Assembly: GCA_020201365.1 (NCBI GenBank)
Contig: JAIVGV010000288.1
Location: 1-15,444, forward strand
Direction of reading: 5' to 3'
Length of the DNA: 15,444 bases
Source of the DNA: Acidobacteriota bacterium
GTDB taxonomy: Bacteria; Acidobacteriota; Blastocatellia; Pyrinomonadales; Pyrinomonadaceae
In this document: positions 6,584-13,367 of the stretch, in pieces
How the letters are laid out: each line of letters begins with the position of its first letter
Numbering within the stretch: the first letter of the stretch is position 1
Notes under the pieces: generated by a model
Databases searched by the model: none
What the model was told of the DNA's origin: nothing
The model's input: only the letters and a program-made list of their open reading frames with translations
Made by a program: the position numbers and the translations under genes

Positions 6584-9052
6584 ATGAGCAAGACGAACGG
6601 CAACAACCCGAACGGTCGCGGCAAAGACTTTAAGGTCGTCGGCAAACCTTTCCGCAAGGTTGACGCGCGCGCCAAGTGCACGGGTCAGACTTTGTTCGCC
6701 GACGACATCGCTCTGCCGCGCATGCTCTACGCGAAAATCCTGCGCTCGCCGGAGCCGCACGCGCTCATTAAATCAATTGACACGTCGAAGGCGCTCGCCG
6801 TGCCGGGCGTCTATGCCGTCATCACCGGGAAAGATTTGCCGATCCCTTACGGCATCCTGCCCGTCAGTCAGGACGAGCACGCGCTGTGCGTCGAGAAGGT
6901 GCGCTTCATCGGCGACCCCGTGGCGGCGGTGGCGGCGGTTGACGAAGACACGGCGTTCGAGGCGATGAAGCTGATCGAAGTGGAATACGAACGGCTCCAG
7001 ACGATCACGAACATCGAAGAGGCGATCATGGTGGACGAGCCGCGCATACACGAGTACGGCGACGGCGCGAACGTCCACAAGAAAGTTCACCTAGAGTTCG
7101 GCGACACGGAAGAAGGATTCCGCGAGGCGGAGCACGTCCGCGAAGACGTCTTCTTCTACGAGGGCAACACGCACCTGCCGATGGAGCAGCACGCGGCGGT
7201 CGCGCACTTCGACGCGGACGACAAGCTCACGCTCTGGTCTGCGACGCAGACGCCGCACTACGTCCACCGCGCGCTCGCGAAAACTTTGGGGCTTCCAGCC
7301 GCGCACGTCCGCGTCATCGCCACGCCGAACGGCGGCGGCTTCGGCGGCAAATCTGATCCCTTCAACCACGAGATCGCCGTCGCCAAGCTCTCGATGCTCA
7401 CGCGCCGCCCCGTGAAAGTGACGCTCACGCGCGAGGAAGTTTTCTACTGCCACCGCGGGCGTCATCCCGTGCTGATGAAGATCAAGACGGGCGTCAGACG
7501 CGACGGCGCGATCACGGCGATGGACTTCGAGTCGTTCCTCGACGGCGGCGCATACGGCTCTTACGGCGTCGCCTCCACCTTCTACACGGGCGCGCTGCAG
7601 ACCGTCACCTACGAAGTCCCGCGCTACCGCTTCAAAGGCTTGCGCGCCTTCACCAACAAGCCGCCCTGCGGACCCAAGCGCGGGCACGGCACGCCCCAGC
7701 CGCGTTTCGCACTCGAAATCCACCTCGACAAGATCGCCGAAGACTTGAAACTCGATCCGGCTGAGATGCGACTCCGCCACCTCGTCAAACCCGACACCGT
7801 CACGGCGAACTACCTGCGCATCGGCTCGATGGGGCTCGGCACGTGCATCGAGAAAGTCGTCGAAGGATCGGACTGGAAGAGCAAATTTTCTAATTGGGAT
7901 CGCACGAAGCGGAGATTACCCGAAGGCAAAGGCATCGGCGTCGCTTGCAGCTCTTACATCTGCGGCGCGGGGCTGCCGATCTACTGGAACTCGATGCCGC
8001 ACAGCGGCGTCCAGCTCGGACTCGACCGACAGGGCGGCGTCCGCGTCCAGTGCGGCTCGACAGACATCGGGCAGGGCTCGGACTCCGTGCTCGCCTACGT
8101 CGTCGCCGAAGTCTTAGGGATCGATCCCTTCGACATCCGCGTGCTGACAGCCGACACCGATCTCACGCCCGTTGACCTCGGCAGCTATTCGAGCCGCGTC
8201 ACGCTGATGACCGGCAACGCCGCCATCCAAGCCGCCGAACGCGCGCGCGAACTCCTGAGCATCGCCGTCGCGGAGAAACTCTCCGTGCCCGTCGAGAACC
8301 TCGCCTTCGCCGAGCGGCGCGTCTTCGACGTTGAAAATCCTGACGTGGGCGTGACGTTCGCCGAGGCGGTCGTGCTCGCCGAGTCGAAGTTCGGCACCAT
8401 CGGCACGGTCGGCTCCTACACGCCGCCGCGCTCGCCCGGTCGCTTCAAAGGCGCGGGCGTCGGGCCTTCGCCCGCCTACAGCTACTCGGCTTGCGTCGCC
8501 GAGGTTGACGTTGACGCACAGACGGGCTTCGTCACCGTCGAGCGCGTCTGGATCGCGCACGACATCGGGCGCTCCATCAACCCGATGCTCGTCATGGGTC
8601 AGGTCGAAGGGTCGGTTTACATGGGGCTCGGCGAAGCTCTGATGGAGGAGATGATCTACCGCGCGAACCGCAACGTCGTGCACAAGTTCCCCTCGCTGCT
8701 CGAATACAAGAGCCCGACGACGCTGGAAATGTGCGACGTGAAAACTTACTTGGTCGAAGACGCAGACCCGAACGGTCCCTTCGGCGCGAAGGAGGTCGGA
8801 CAAGGCCCGCTGCTGCCCGTCATGCCGGCGGTCGCCAACGCCGTGTACGACGCGGTCGGCGTGCGCGTTGACGAAGTGCCCATCACGCCCGAAAAGGTCT
8901 TGAAGGCGCTGCAAGCCAAGGCTCAAGGCAAGGACGCGCGCTACGGTCCCAAAGGCGTGCCCACAGTTGACTGGCAAGAGCCGCTCAAGGTGCTCACGCC
9001 CGCCGAGGGCGGCGACGGGCGCGAGATGCCGCGCGTGGCGGTGCATTCCTAG
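6584..9052 (+). CDS. Molybdenum hydroxylase large (molybdopterin) subunit, 4-hydroxybenzoyl-CoA reductase-like
   Basis: The subunit has 822 residues. The N-terminal domain starts at FKVVGKPFRKVDARAKCTGQ, and the molybdopterin-binding domains follow. GGGFGGK (250-256) is the family's cofactor loop. CGPKRGHGTPQ (from Cys362) is the second cofactor-contact region. GAKEVGQGPL holds Glu737, the expected catalytic base next to the molybdenum. The AYxCSFR loop that marks true form I CO dehydrogenase is absent. RGHGT together with the cluster pattern in the FAD subunit points to the 4-hydroxybenzoyl-CoA reductase branch rather than xanthine or CO oxidation, but the substrate is not shown by sequence. 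ATG 6584 is preferred; an in-frame GTG at 6563 would add seven charged residues. The gene is directly downstream of the 2Fe-2S subunit, while its FAD partner is displaced by a toxin-antitoxin pair. Confidence 0.9.
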   Translation: MSKTNGNNPNGRGKDFKVVGKPFRKVDARAKCTGQTLFADDIALPRMLYAKILRSPEPHALIKSIDTSKALAVPGVYAVITGKDLPIPYGILPVSQDEHALCVEKVRFIGDPVAAVAAVDEDTAFEAMKLIEVEYERLQTITNIEEAIMVDEPRIHEYGDGANVHKKVHLEFGDTEEGFREAEHVREDVFFYEGNTHLPMEQHAAVAHFDADDKLTLWSATQTPHYVHRALAKTLGLPAAHVRVIATPNGGGFGGKSDPFNHEIAVAKLSMLTRRPVKVTLTREEVFYCHRGRHPVLMKIKTGVRRDGAITAMDFESFLDGGAYGSYGVASTFYTGALQTVTYEVPRYRFKGLRAFTNKPPCGPKRGHGTPQPRFALEIHLDKIAEDLKLDPAEMRLRHLVKPDTVTANYLRIGSMGLGTCIEKVVEGSDWKSKFSNWDRTKRRLPEGKGIGVACSSYICGAGLPIYWNSMPHSGVQLGLDRQGGVRVQCGSTDIGQGSDSVLAYVVAEVLGIDPFDIRVLTADTDLTPVDLGSYSSRVTLMTGNAAIQAAERARELLSIAVAEKLSVPVENLAFAERRVFDVENPDVGVTFAEAVVLAESKFGTIGTVGSYTPPRSPGRFKGAGVGPSPAYSYSACVAEVDVDAQTGFVTVERVWIAHDIGRSINPMLVMGQVEGSVYMGLGEALMEEMIYRANRNVVHKFPSLLEYKSPTTLEMCDVKTYLVEDADPNGPFGAKEVGQGPLLPVMPAVANAVYDAVGVRVDEVPITPEKVLKALQAKAQGKDARYGPKGVPTVDWQEPLKVLTPAEGGDGREMPRVAVHS

Positions 9053-9077
9053 AGCGCGCGTAGAGAGCGCGAATTTC

Positions 9078-9084
9078 GGAAGGA
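9078..9084 (+). promoter_or_regulatory. Shine-Dalgarno deciding the GTG start of brnT
   Basis: GGAAGGA with a 6-nt spacer to GTG 9091. The nearby ATG at 9084 is in another frame and reads only a short peptide, so the GTG is the start that fits. Confidence 0.65.
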
Positions 9085-9090
9085 TGCCGC

Positions 9091-9363
9091 GTGAGATTCG
9101 AGTGGAACGACAATAAAGCAATCGCCAACTTGAAGAAGCACGGCGTCACCTTCGGCGAGGCGACTGAGGTCTTCTACGATCCCAATGCCGTTGAAGGTAA
9201 TGACCCTAAGCACTCGGAGGATGAGGATCGGTTCGTCATCATCGGCTACTCGACGCGACGACTGTTGTTCGTCGTCTTCGCACAGCGCGTCGCTGATGTA
9301 ATCCGCATCGTCTCGGCGCGACCGCCGACGCCGAAGGAAAGAAAAGCGTATGAAGAGGGATAA
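9091..9363 (+). CDS. brnT: BrnT-family toxin
   Basis: This 90-residue protein has the full BrnT layout: RFEWNDNKAIANLKKHGVTF at the N-terminus, EATEVFYDP, a central DRFVIIGYS, RRLLFVVF, and the closing RIVSARPPTPKERKAYEE. BrnT toxins are small RelE-like ribonucleases that stop translation when the antitoxin is lost (established for the family). The start is GTG with a good ribosome site. The following gene overlaps it by 14 nt, the usual tight arrangement of a toxin-antitoxin pair with the toxin first. It lies 38 nt after the molybdopterin subunit and on the same strand, so it can be read from the hydroxylase operon; no separate promoter is obvious. It is shorter and less GC-biased than its neighbours, consistent with later insertion (inference). 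Confidence 0.88.
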   Translation: MRFEWNDNKAIANLKKHGVTFGEATEVFYDPNAVEGNDPKHSEDEDRFVIIGYSTRRLLFVVFAQRVADVIRIVSARPPTPKERKAYEEG

Positions 9364-9550
9364 AGTTAAGAAGCCGGAAACGGAGTCGGACGAGATTATC
9401 CTCGAAGTCACGCAGAAGGATTATGAGGAAGGTCTCAAGCGCGGCTGGACGGACGACGACATGCTCAAGCCCGGTCGTTACAAGCTTAGGCGCGGCGGCT
9501 TCCTTAAGCGCCACCCCGAATTAAAGATCGAAGAGAAGAAAAGCGCGTAA
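9350..9550 (+). CDS. Putative antitoxin paired with BrnT, not canonical BrnA
   Basis: This protein has 66 residues and is very charged: a Lys/Glu-rich N-terminus, then IILEVTQKDYEEGLKRGW, DDDMLKPGRYKLRRGG and a Lys/Glu tail. Its ATG lies inside the end of brnT (14-nt overlap), which implies translational coupling and a partner role. It does not show the ending I associate with usual BrnA antitoxins, and I cannot place it in a named family; a short strand plus helix at residues 14-30 could be a ribbon-helix-helix-type element, but this is weak. It ends 18 nt before the FAD subunit. The antitoxin role rests on position, size and composition rather than on a motif. Confidence 0.6.
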   Translation: MKRDKVKKPETESDEIILEVTQKDYEEGLKRGWTDDDMLKPGRYKLRRGGFLKRHPELKIEEKKSA

Positions 9551-9568
9551 CAAGCTGATACTAACCTT

Positions 9569-10561
9569 ATGATGAGGCTTCCTAAATTCGCCTACCTCGT
9601 CCCGCGCACCGTCGGGGACGCGGTGAAGATGATGGGCGACGCCGGGATGGAGGGGCAGTTCGTCGCGGGCGGGACGGACCTTTACCCGAACATGAAGCGG
9701 CGGCAGCAGACGCCGCGCACGGTCATCTCGGTCGGGCGGCTCGCGGAGTTAAGCCGCATCGAGGGCGACGGCGTGTCGGGCTTGCGGATCGGCGCGGGCG
9801 TGTCTCTGACCGATCTCGTCGAGCACCCGGTCGTCAATCGCGACTACCCGATGGTGGCGGCGGCGGCGCGCACGATCTCGACGCCGATCTTGCGCAACAT
9901 GGGGACGGTCGGCGGCAACCTTCTGCTCGACACGCGTTGCAACTACTACGATCAGAACTACGAGTGGCGGCGGGGCATCAACTTCTGTCTGAAGAAGGAC
10001 GGCGACGTGTGTTGGGTCGCGCCCGGCTCGTCGAAGTGTTGGGCGGTGCAGTCCGCAGACCTCGTGCCGCTGATGGTCGCCGTCGGCGCGCGCGCGCGTC
10101 TCGTCTCGACGCTCGGCGAGCGGGAGATTGACGCCGCCGCGCTCTACCAGGACGACGGCATCAACTACCTGCGCAAGCGCCACGACGAGCTGCTCGCCGA
10201 CATTCACCTGCCTCCGCGCGACGGCTGGCGCGCGACGTACAAGAAGCTGCGGCGGCGCGGCGCGTTCGACTTCCCCGTGCTCGGCGTCGCCGTGCGCCTC
10301 GACGTGGAAGAGGGCGGCGGGACGGTGCGCGGCGCGAAAGTGATCTTGGGCGGCATCGCGCCCGCGCCGCTGGAGATCAAGGAGGCGCAGGACGCGCTCG
10401 TGGGCGGCGCGCTCGACGAAGAGAGGATGCGCGGCGCGGCGGAGGCTTGTTACGTCAAGGCGCGCCCGCTCGACAACACGGACTTCGTGATGAACTGGCG
10501 CAAGCAGATGACGAAGCCCTACGTGATGCGCGCGCTCGAAGAACTGCGACAAGCCGATTGA
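9569..10561 (+). CDS. Molybdenum hydroxylase FAD subunit with extra [4Fe-4S] cysteine set (HcrB-like)
   Basis: The 330-residue medium subunit has an FAD-binding (PCMH-like) N-terminal domain. FVAGGTDLYPNMKRR contacts the FAD diphosphate, and TPILRNMGTVGGNL is the second flavin loop. A CO-dehydrogenase-flavoprotein C-terminal domain follows. Between them an insert carries Cys124, Cys140, Cys148 and Cys157, with spacings of 16, 8 and 9. As I recall, the beta subunit of Thauera 4-hydroxybenzoyl-CoA reductase uses Cys122, 138, 146 and 155 to hold an extra [4Fe-4S] cluster; the spacing is identical. Ordinary CoxM or XdhB subunits lack this insert. It completes the S-L-M enzyme although the BrnT pair separates it from the large subunit. 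The ATG at 9569 is followed by a second ATG, and the ribosome site is weak. The assignment to the reductase branch is strong; the substrate is inferred only. Confidence 0.9.
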   Translation: MMRLPKFAYLVPRTVGDAVKMMGDAGMEGQFVAGGTDLYPNMKRRQQTPRTVISVGRLAELSRIEGDGVSGLRIGAGVSLTDLVEHPVVNRDYPMVAAAARTISTPILRNMGTVGGNLLLDTRCNYYDQNYEWRRGINFCLKKDGDVCWVAPGSSKCWAVQSADLVPLMVAVGARARLVSTLGEREIDAAALYQDDGINYLRKRHDELLADIHLPPRDGWRATYKKLRRRGAFDFPVLGVAVRLDVEEGGGTVRGAKVILGGIAPAPLEIKEAQDALVGGALDEERMRGAAEACYVKARPLDNTDFVMNWRKQMTKPYVMRALEELRQAD

Positions 10562-10571
10562 CTCTCTCGCG

Positions 10572-11207
10572 TTGAGTAGTCCCTTAAAAGTTGCGGCTGT
10601 TCTTTTGGCGGCGGGTCGTTCGCGGCGGATGGGCGCGTTCAAGCCGCTGCTGCCGTTCGGCGCGAAGACGGTGATCGAGAGTTGTGTTGATAACCTGCGC
10701 GCGGCGGGCGTCTCGGAGATCGTCGTCGTCGTCGGTCATCGCGCGGACGAGTTGCGCGCGCATCTTTCGGGTCCGGGCTTGCGGTTCGCGTTGAACGACG
10801 ACGGGGGGAGCGAGATGGGCGCGTCAATCGCGCGGGGCGTCGAGCGGGTGTCGGGCGAGGCGGCGGCGGTGCTCGTCGCGCTCGCGGATCATCCGGCGGT
10901 GACGCCGGACGCGATCAGGTTTTTGCTCGATACAAGAGAGACGACAGGAGCGCGCGCCGTCGTCCCCACGTGGCAAGGTCGCGGCGGGCATCCGGTGCTC
11001 GTTGATCTTTCGCTGCGGGACGAGCTGCTGCGGCTCGAAGAGTCGCGCGGCTTGCGCGGGCTCTTGGAGGCTCACGCGGGCGAGGTCTTGCGCGTCGAGG
11101 TCGAGTGCCCTTTCGTTGCGCGCGACATGGACTCGTGGGATGATTACCGCGCGCTGCACGCGGAGGTCTTCGGCACGGAGCCTCCGCCCGGCGGCAGTTC
11201 AAGTTGA
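10572..11207 (+). CDS. MocA-like molybdenum cofactor cytidylyltransferase
   Basis: This 211-residue nucleotidyltransferase of the MobA/MocA fold has the signature LLAAGRSRRMGAFKPLLPF (residues 11-29, Lys24), VVVVGHRADEL, and a metal-binding ADHP with Asp106. MocA adds CMP to molybdopterin to give the cytosine-dinucleotide cofactor used by bacterial molybdenum hydroxylases (established for the family). It starts 10 nt after the FAD subunit, so it most likely matures the cofactor for the enzyme encoded just upstream. The only start that fits the family N-terminus is TTG 10572; no Shine-Dalgarno is evident, so translation probably depends on the upstream gene. A general MobA-like or sugar-type nucleotidyltransferase role cannot be excluded by motif alone, but the context argues for MocA. 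Confidence 0.87.
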   Translation: MSSPLKVAAVLLAAGRSRRMGAFKPLLPFGAKTVIESCVDNLRAAGVSEIVVVVGHRADELRAHLSGPGLRFALNDDGGSEMGASIARGVERVSGEAAAVLVALADHPAVTPDAIRFLLDTRETTGARAVVPTWQGRGGHPVLVDLSLRDELLRLEESRGLRGLLEAHAGEVLRVEVECPFVARDMDSWDDYRALHAEVFGTEPPPGGSSS

Positions 11208-11295
11208 CAGGCGTTGTCGGCTTTCCGTCCAACCGTCCCTCGCGGTCTCACATCTAAGTTTTCGAGCGCAGTCCGCGGGCTCGCGGGCTCGCGAG

Positions 11296-11301
11296 AAGGA
11301 G
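11296..11301 (+). promoter_or_regulatory. Shine-Dalgarno deciding the start of the thioredoxin-fold gene
   Basis: AAGGAG five nt before ATG 11307. The frame is open back to 11214, but this site and the signal peptide beginning at 11307 fix the start. An 8-bp unit (CGCGGGCT) is repeated in tandem just upstream, at 11274-11289. The remaining 100-nt gap shows no clear promoter. Confidence 0.7.
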
Positions 11302-11306
11302 AAGAG

Positions 11307-11867
11307 ATGTTCAAGAGATTCCCCCGTGCTGTGGTCGGTGCGCTCGTCGCGCTCGCGTTTGTCGCGTCCGTCTCGTCGGCGCGCGTGAAGCGTGCGGGCG
11401 AGTCAGCCGAAGGCGTCAACTTCAACCTGCGCACGGTCGAGGGCGGGAGCATCACTTCGCAGATGCTGCGCGGAGACGTGGTCGTGCTCGCGTTTGGCGC
11501 GAACTGGATTCCGCTCTCGCGCGCGCAGGTGCAGGGCGTGCAGCAGCTCGCCGACGAGTTCGCCGCGCGCGACGTGCGCGTCTATTGGGTGAGCACCGAC
11601 TCGGACAAGCCGACCTCGAAGAACTACGCGACAGACGAGCAACTGCGCTCGTTCGCGCACCGCAACAGCCTGAAGGTCGCCATCTTACGCGACCCGGACG
11701 GCGCGCTCTTCAAGACGCTCGGCGTCGAGCGCAACCAACTGCCCGCGCTCGTCATCCTCGACAAGCAGGGCAGCGTCTCGGAGACCGTCGGCGGCATCGC
11801 GCCCGAAGGCAACCTCGTCCAGCAGCTCACGCCGAAGCTCAACGCGCTGCTCGGCGCGCAGCAGTGA
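11307..11867 (+). CDS. Exported TlpA/AhpC-like thioredoxin-fold protein without redox cysteines
   Basis: The 186 residues begin with a signal peptide (MFKRFPR, hydrophobic core, cleavage near SSA, residue 25). A redoxin-type thioredoxin fold follows: FNLRTVEGGSITSQML, DVVVLAFGANW, VYWVSTDSD, VAILRDPDGALFKTLGV, the cis-Pro region QLPALVILDKQG and a C-terminal helix. Where active members read WCxxC, this protein reads WIPLS (67-71), and it contains no cysteine at all. It therefore cannot act as a thiol oxidoreductase or peroxidase of the usual kind. A binding or structural role outside the membrane is more likely (inference). It lies 99 nt after mocA with its own strong ribosome site, and a terminator follows. 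It may be the last gene of the hydroxylase operon or a separate unit. Confidence 0.85.
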   Translation: MFKRFPRAVVGALVALAFVASVSSARVKRAGESAEGVNFNLRTVEGGSITSQMLRGDVVVLAFGANWIPLSRAQVQGVQQLADEFAARDVRVYWVSTDSDKPTSKNYATDEQLRSFAHRNSLKVAILRDPDGALFKTLGVERNQLPALVILDKQGSVSETVGGIAPEGNLVQQLTPKLNALLGAQQ

Positions 11868-11893
11868 CGAGCCGGAAAATTTAGCGACGGAGA

Positions 11894-11933
11894 AAGAGGC
11901 TGCTTCGAGTTTGAAGCAGCCTCTTCGATTTTT
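11894..11933 (+). terminator. Rho-independent terminator
   Basis: A perfect 13-bp inverted repeat (11894-11906 with 11913-11925) with a 6-nt loop, GAGTTT, is followed by a run of five T (11929-11933). It starts 26 nt after the stop of the thioredoxin-fold gene and ends the long plus-strand unit before the convergent maf gene. Confidence 0.92.
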
Positions 11934-11947
11934 AGGGGACAGGACAA

Positions 11948-12020
11948 ACGAGGAAGTAGGGACGGTGAACGATGAACTGAAGGCAAGCCGTCTTGCAGCT
12001 CATCGTTCCTACTTCATCGT
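11948..12020 (+). repeat. Imperfect palindrome A between convergent genes
   Basis: Left arm 11948-11979 and right arm 11996-12020 match at 23 of 25 positions when a 7-nt bulge (11961-11967) in the left arm is allowed; the loop is 16 nt. Each arm contains near copies of ACGATGA in tandem. It fills most of the gap between the terminator and the end of maf. On the minus strand it lies just after the maf stop and could act as a terminator-like hairpin, but it has no T-run. Its composition is less GC-rich than the genes. Confidence 0.7.
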
Positions 12021-12037
12021 TTTCGCCTTTCGCACCG

Positions 12038-12658
12038 TCAAAACTTCTTCGCCAGCTCGTACACGAGCCGCACGGGCAGACCGACGACGTTCCAGTAGTC
12101 GCCTTCGACAGCTTCGATGAAGAGCGCGGCGCGCCCCTGCACGGCATACGCGCCCGCCTTGTCGCGCGGCTCGCCCGTCGCCACGTACCAATCCACCTCC
12201 GCGTCCGACATCTCCGCAAACTTCACGCGCGTGCGCTCGTGCGCGACCACCACGCGAGATTCCTCCGCGCGCACGAGCGCGACGCCCGTCAAGACCTCGT
12301 GCCAGCGACCGCGCAAGGCGCGCAGCATCCGCCGCGCGTCCTCGTCGTCTTCGGGCTTGGCTAAGATTCCGCCGTCCGCGACGACCGTCGTGTCCGCGCC
12401 GAGTACGAGACCGAAGAGCCGCGCGCCCGCCACAGCCTCCGCCTTCTCGCGCGCGAGGCGCTCGACGTACTCGCGCGCCGACTCTCCCTCGCCGGGCGAC
12501 TCGTCAACGTCCGCCGCCACCGCCTCGAACTCCCACCCGACCGCGCGCAGAATCTCCGCGCGCCGCGGACTCGAAGACGCCAACACCAGACGCGGCAACG
12601 ACACCCCCTCGCCCCACGGCGCAGGATCATCAGCTTGAGACGCGCGCTCGTTTTCCAT
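12038..12658 (-). CDS. maf: Maf-family nucleoside triphosphate pyrophosphatase
   Basis: The 206 residues encode a Maf/YhdE-type enzyme that hydrolyses non-canonical or pyrimidine nucleoside triphosphates to the monophosphate (house-cleaning; some members are also linked to septum inhibition). Motifs: LVLASSSPRRAEIL (25-37), ADVDES (49-54), GADTTVV with catalytic Asp89, DKAGAYAVQGRAALFIE and a closing GDYWNVVGLPV. The frame continues upstream to 12739, but those extra 27 residues (including FRNPNSAIE) are read from palindrome B and have no family counterpart, so ATG 12658 is chosen. It is the only minus-strand gene in the window. It is convergent with the hydroxylase block and divergent from the DUF721 gene. 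Confidence 0.93.
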   Translation of the reverse strand: MENERASQADDPAPWGEGVSLPRLVLASSSPRRAEILRAVGWEFEAVAADVDESPGEGESAREYVERLAREKAEAVAGARLFGLVLGADTTVVADGGILAKPEDDEDARRMLRALRGRWHEVLTGVALVRAEESRVVVAHERTRVKFAEMSDAEVDWYVATGEPRDKAGAYAVQGRAALFIEAVEGDYWNVVGLPVRLVYELAKKF

Positions 12659-12669
12659 TACACTCCGTT

Positions 12670-12806
12670 CGATTGCGGAATTCGGATTGCGGAATGCGGA
12701 TTGAAAGACGGCTCTTCGTTCTTGCCGTTCTGCCTTCAACCTAACGCCCGCATTCTACGATCCGAGCTCCGTGAATCCGCAATCCGAAATACGCATTCCG
12801 CATTCG
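12670..12806 (+). repeat. Imperfect palindrome B in the maf/DUF721 divergent gap
   Basis: Arms 12670-12702 and 12774-12806 match as inverted copies at 28 of 33 positions and enclose 71 nt. The arms are built of near-tandem words such as ATTGCGGAATTCGG and GGAATGCGGATT. They occupy the whole upstream space of two divergent genes, so the promoters of both must lie in or between the arms; I see no convincing -35/-10 pair. The right arm ends four nt before the ATG of the DUF721 gene. Confidence 0.75.
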
Positions 12807-12810
12807 AGAG

Positions 12811-13281
12811 ATGGACGATCTCATACGCGCGCTGCCGAACCTGCTGAAAGCCGCGGGCGACTCGGAGGAAGTCGCCGAGGCGGCGGCCTTCGTCGCGTGG
12901 CGCCGCGTGGCGGGCGAGCAGTTGCGCGGTCAAGCCGTCCCGTTCCGCCTGCACCGCAAGATGCTCGTCGTCGCCGTGCCCGACACGGCTTGGCAGAAGC
13001 AGCTCGAAGCGGTCGCCAACCAGTACGTCTTCCGCCTGAACTCGACGCTCGGTCACGCGCTGGTCACCTACATCGAGTTCCGCGTCGATCCCAAGACGGT
13101 GCGCGAGGAGCGCGCCCGCCTGCGCGAGACCGGGCACGACGAAGACAAGCGCGCGCGACGCGCCCTCGCGCACGCCCGCGCTTTGAACGACGCCGCCGCC
13201 GCGATCAAGGACGAAGACCTGCGCCGCCGCTTCCTCCTCGCCGCCGGGAGCTACCTGGACGCGCAGGAGAGGAAGAAATAG
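12811..13281 (+). CDS. DUF721/DciA-like protein
   Basis: The protein has 156 residues. The first about 90 match the DUF721 pattern: a helix (DDLIRALPNLL), VAWRRVAGEQLRGQAVPFRL, and the strand region KMLVVAVPDTAWQKQLEAVA followed by a long helix. DUF721 proteins include DciA, a loader or partner of the replicative DnaB helicase in bacteria without DnaC. The C-terminal 60 residues are charged and helical. No signal or membrane segment is present. The ATG lies four nt after palindrome B with only a GAGAG purine stretch before it. The role in helicase loading is inferred from the family; no replication gene is adjacent. Confidence 0.82.
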   Translation: MDDLIRALPNLLKAAGDSEEVAEAAAFVAWRRVAGEQLRGQAVPFRLHRKMLVVAVPDTAWQKQLEAVANQYVFRLNSTLGHALVTYIEFRVDPKTVREERARLRETGHDEDKRARRALAHARALNDAAAAIKDEDLRRRFLLAAGSYLDAQERKK

Positions 13282-13285
13282 TTTT

Positions 13286-13363
13286 CAGTTTTCGGTTTTC
13301 AGCCGGAAGGTTGAAGCGCGAAACCGGATCGGCTGAAGACCGAGAACTCAAAACCGAAAACTG
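13286..13363 (+). repeat. Imperfect palindrome C between DUF721 and gatC
   Basis: Arms 13286-13302 (CAGTTTTCGGTTTTCAG) and 13347-13363 are inverted copies with 16 of 17 matches and a 44-nt loop. The left side is made of the tandem 7-mer TTTTCAG/TTTTCGG. Its T-richness stands out against the GC-rich genes. It starts four nt after the DUF721 stop and ends four nt before the gatC ATG, so it fills the whole gap. It has no T-tail that would make it a classic terminator. Confidence 0.75.
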
Positions 13364-13367
13364 CACC

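Noticed and set aside
7661..7700. Form I CO dehydrogenase large subunit
   Set aside because: The AYxCSFR active-site loop is absent; the sequence here is CGPKRGHGTPQ, and the FAD subunit has the 4-hydroxybenzoyl-CoA reductase cysteine insert.
12659..12739. N-terminal extension of maf by 27 residues
   Set aside because: The extension is translated palindrome B sequence with no family counterpart; ATG 12658 fits Maf proteins.
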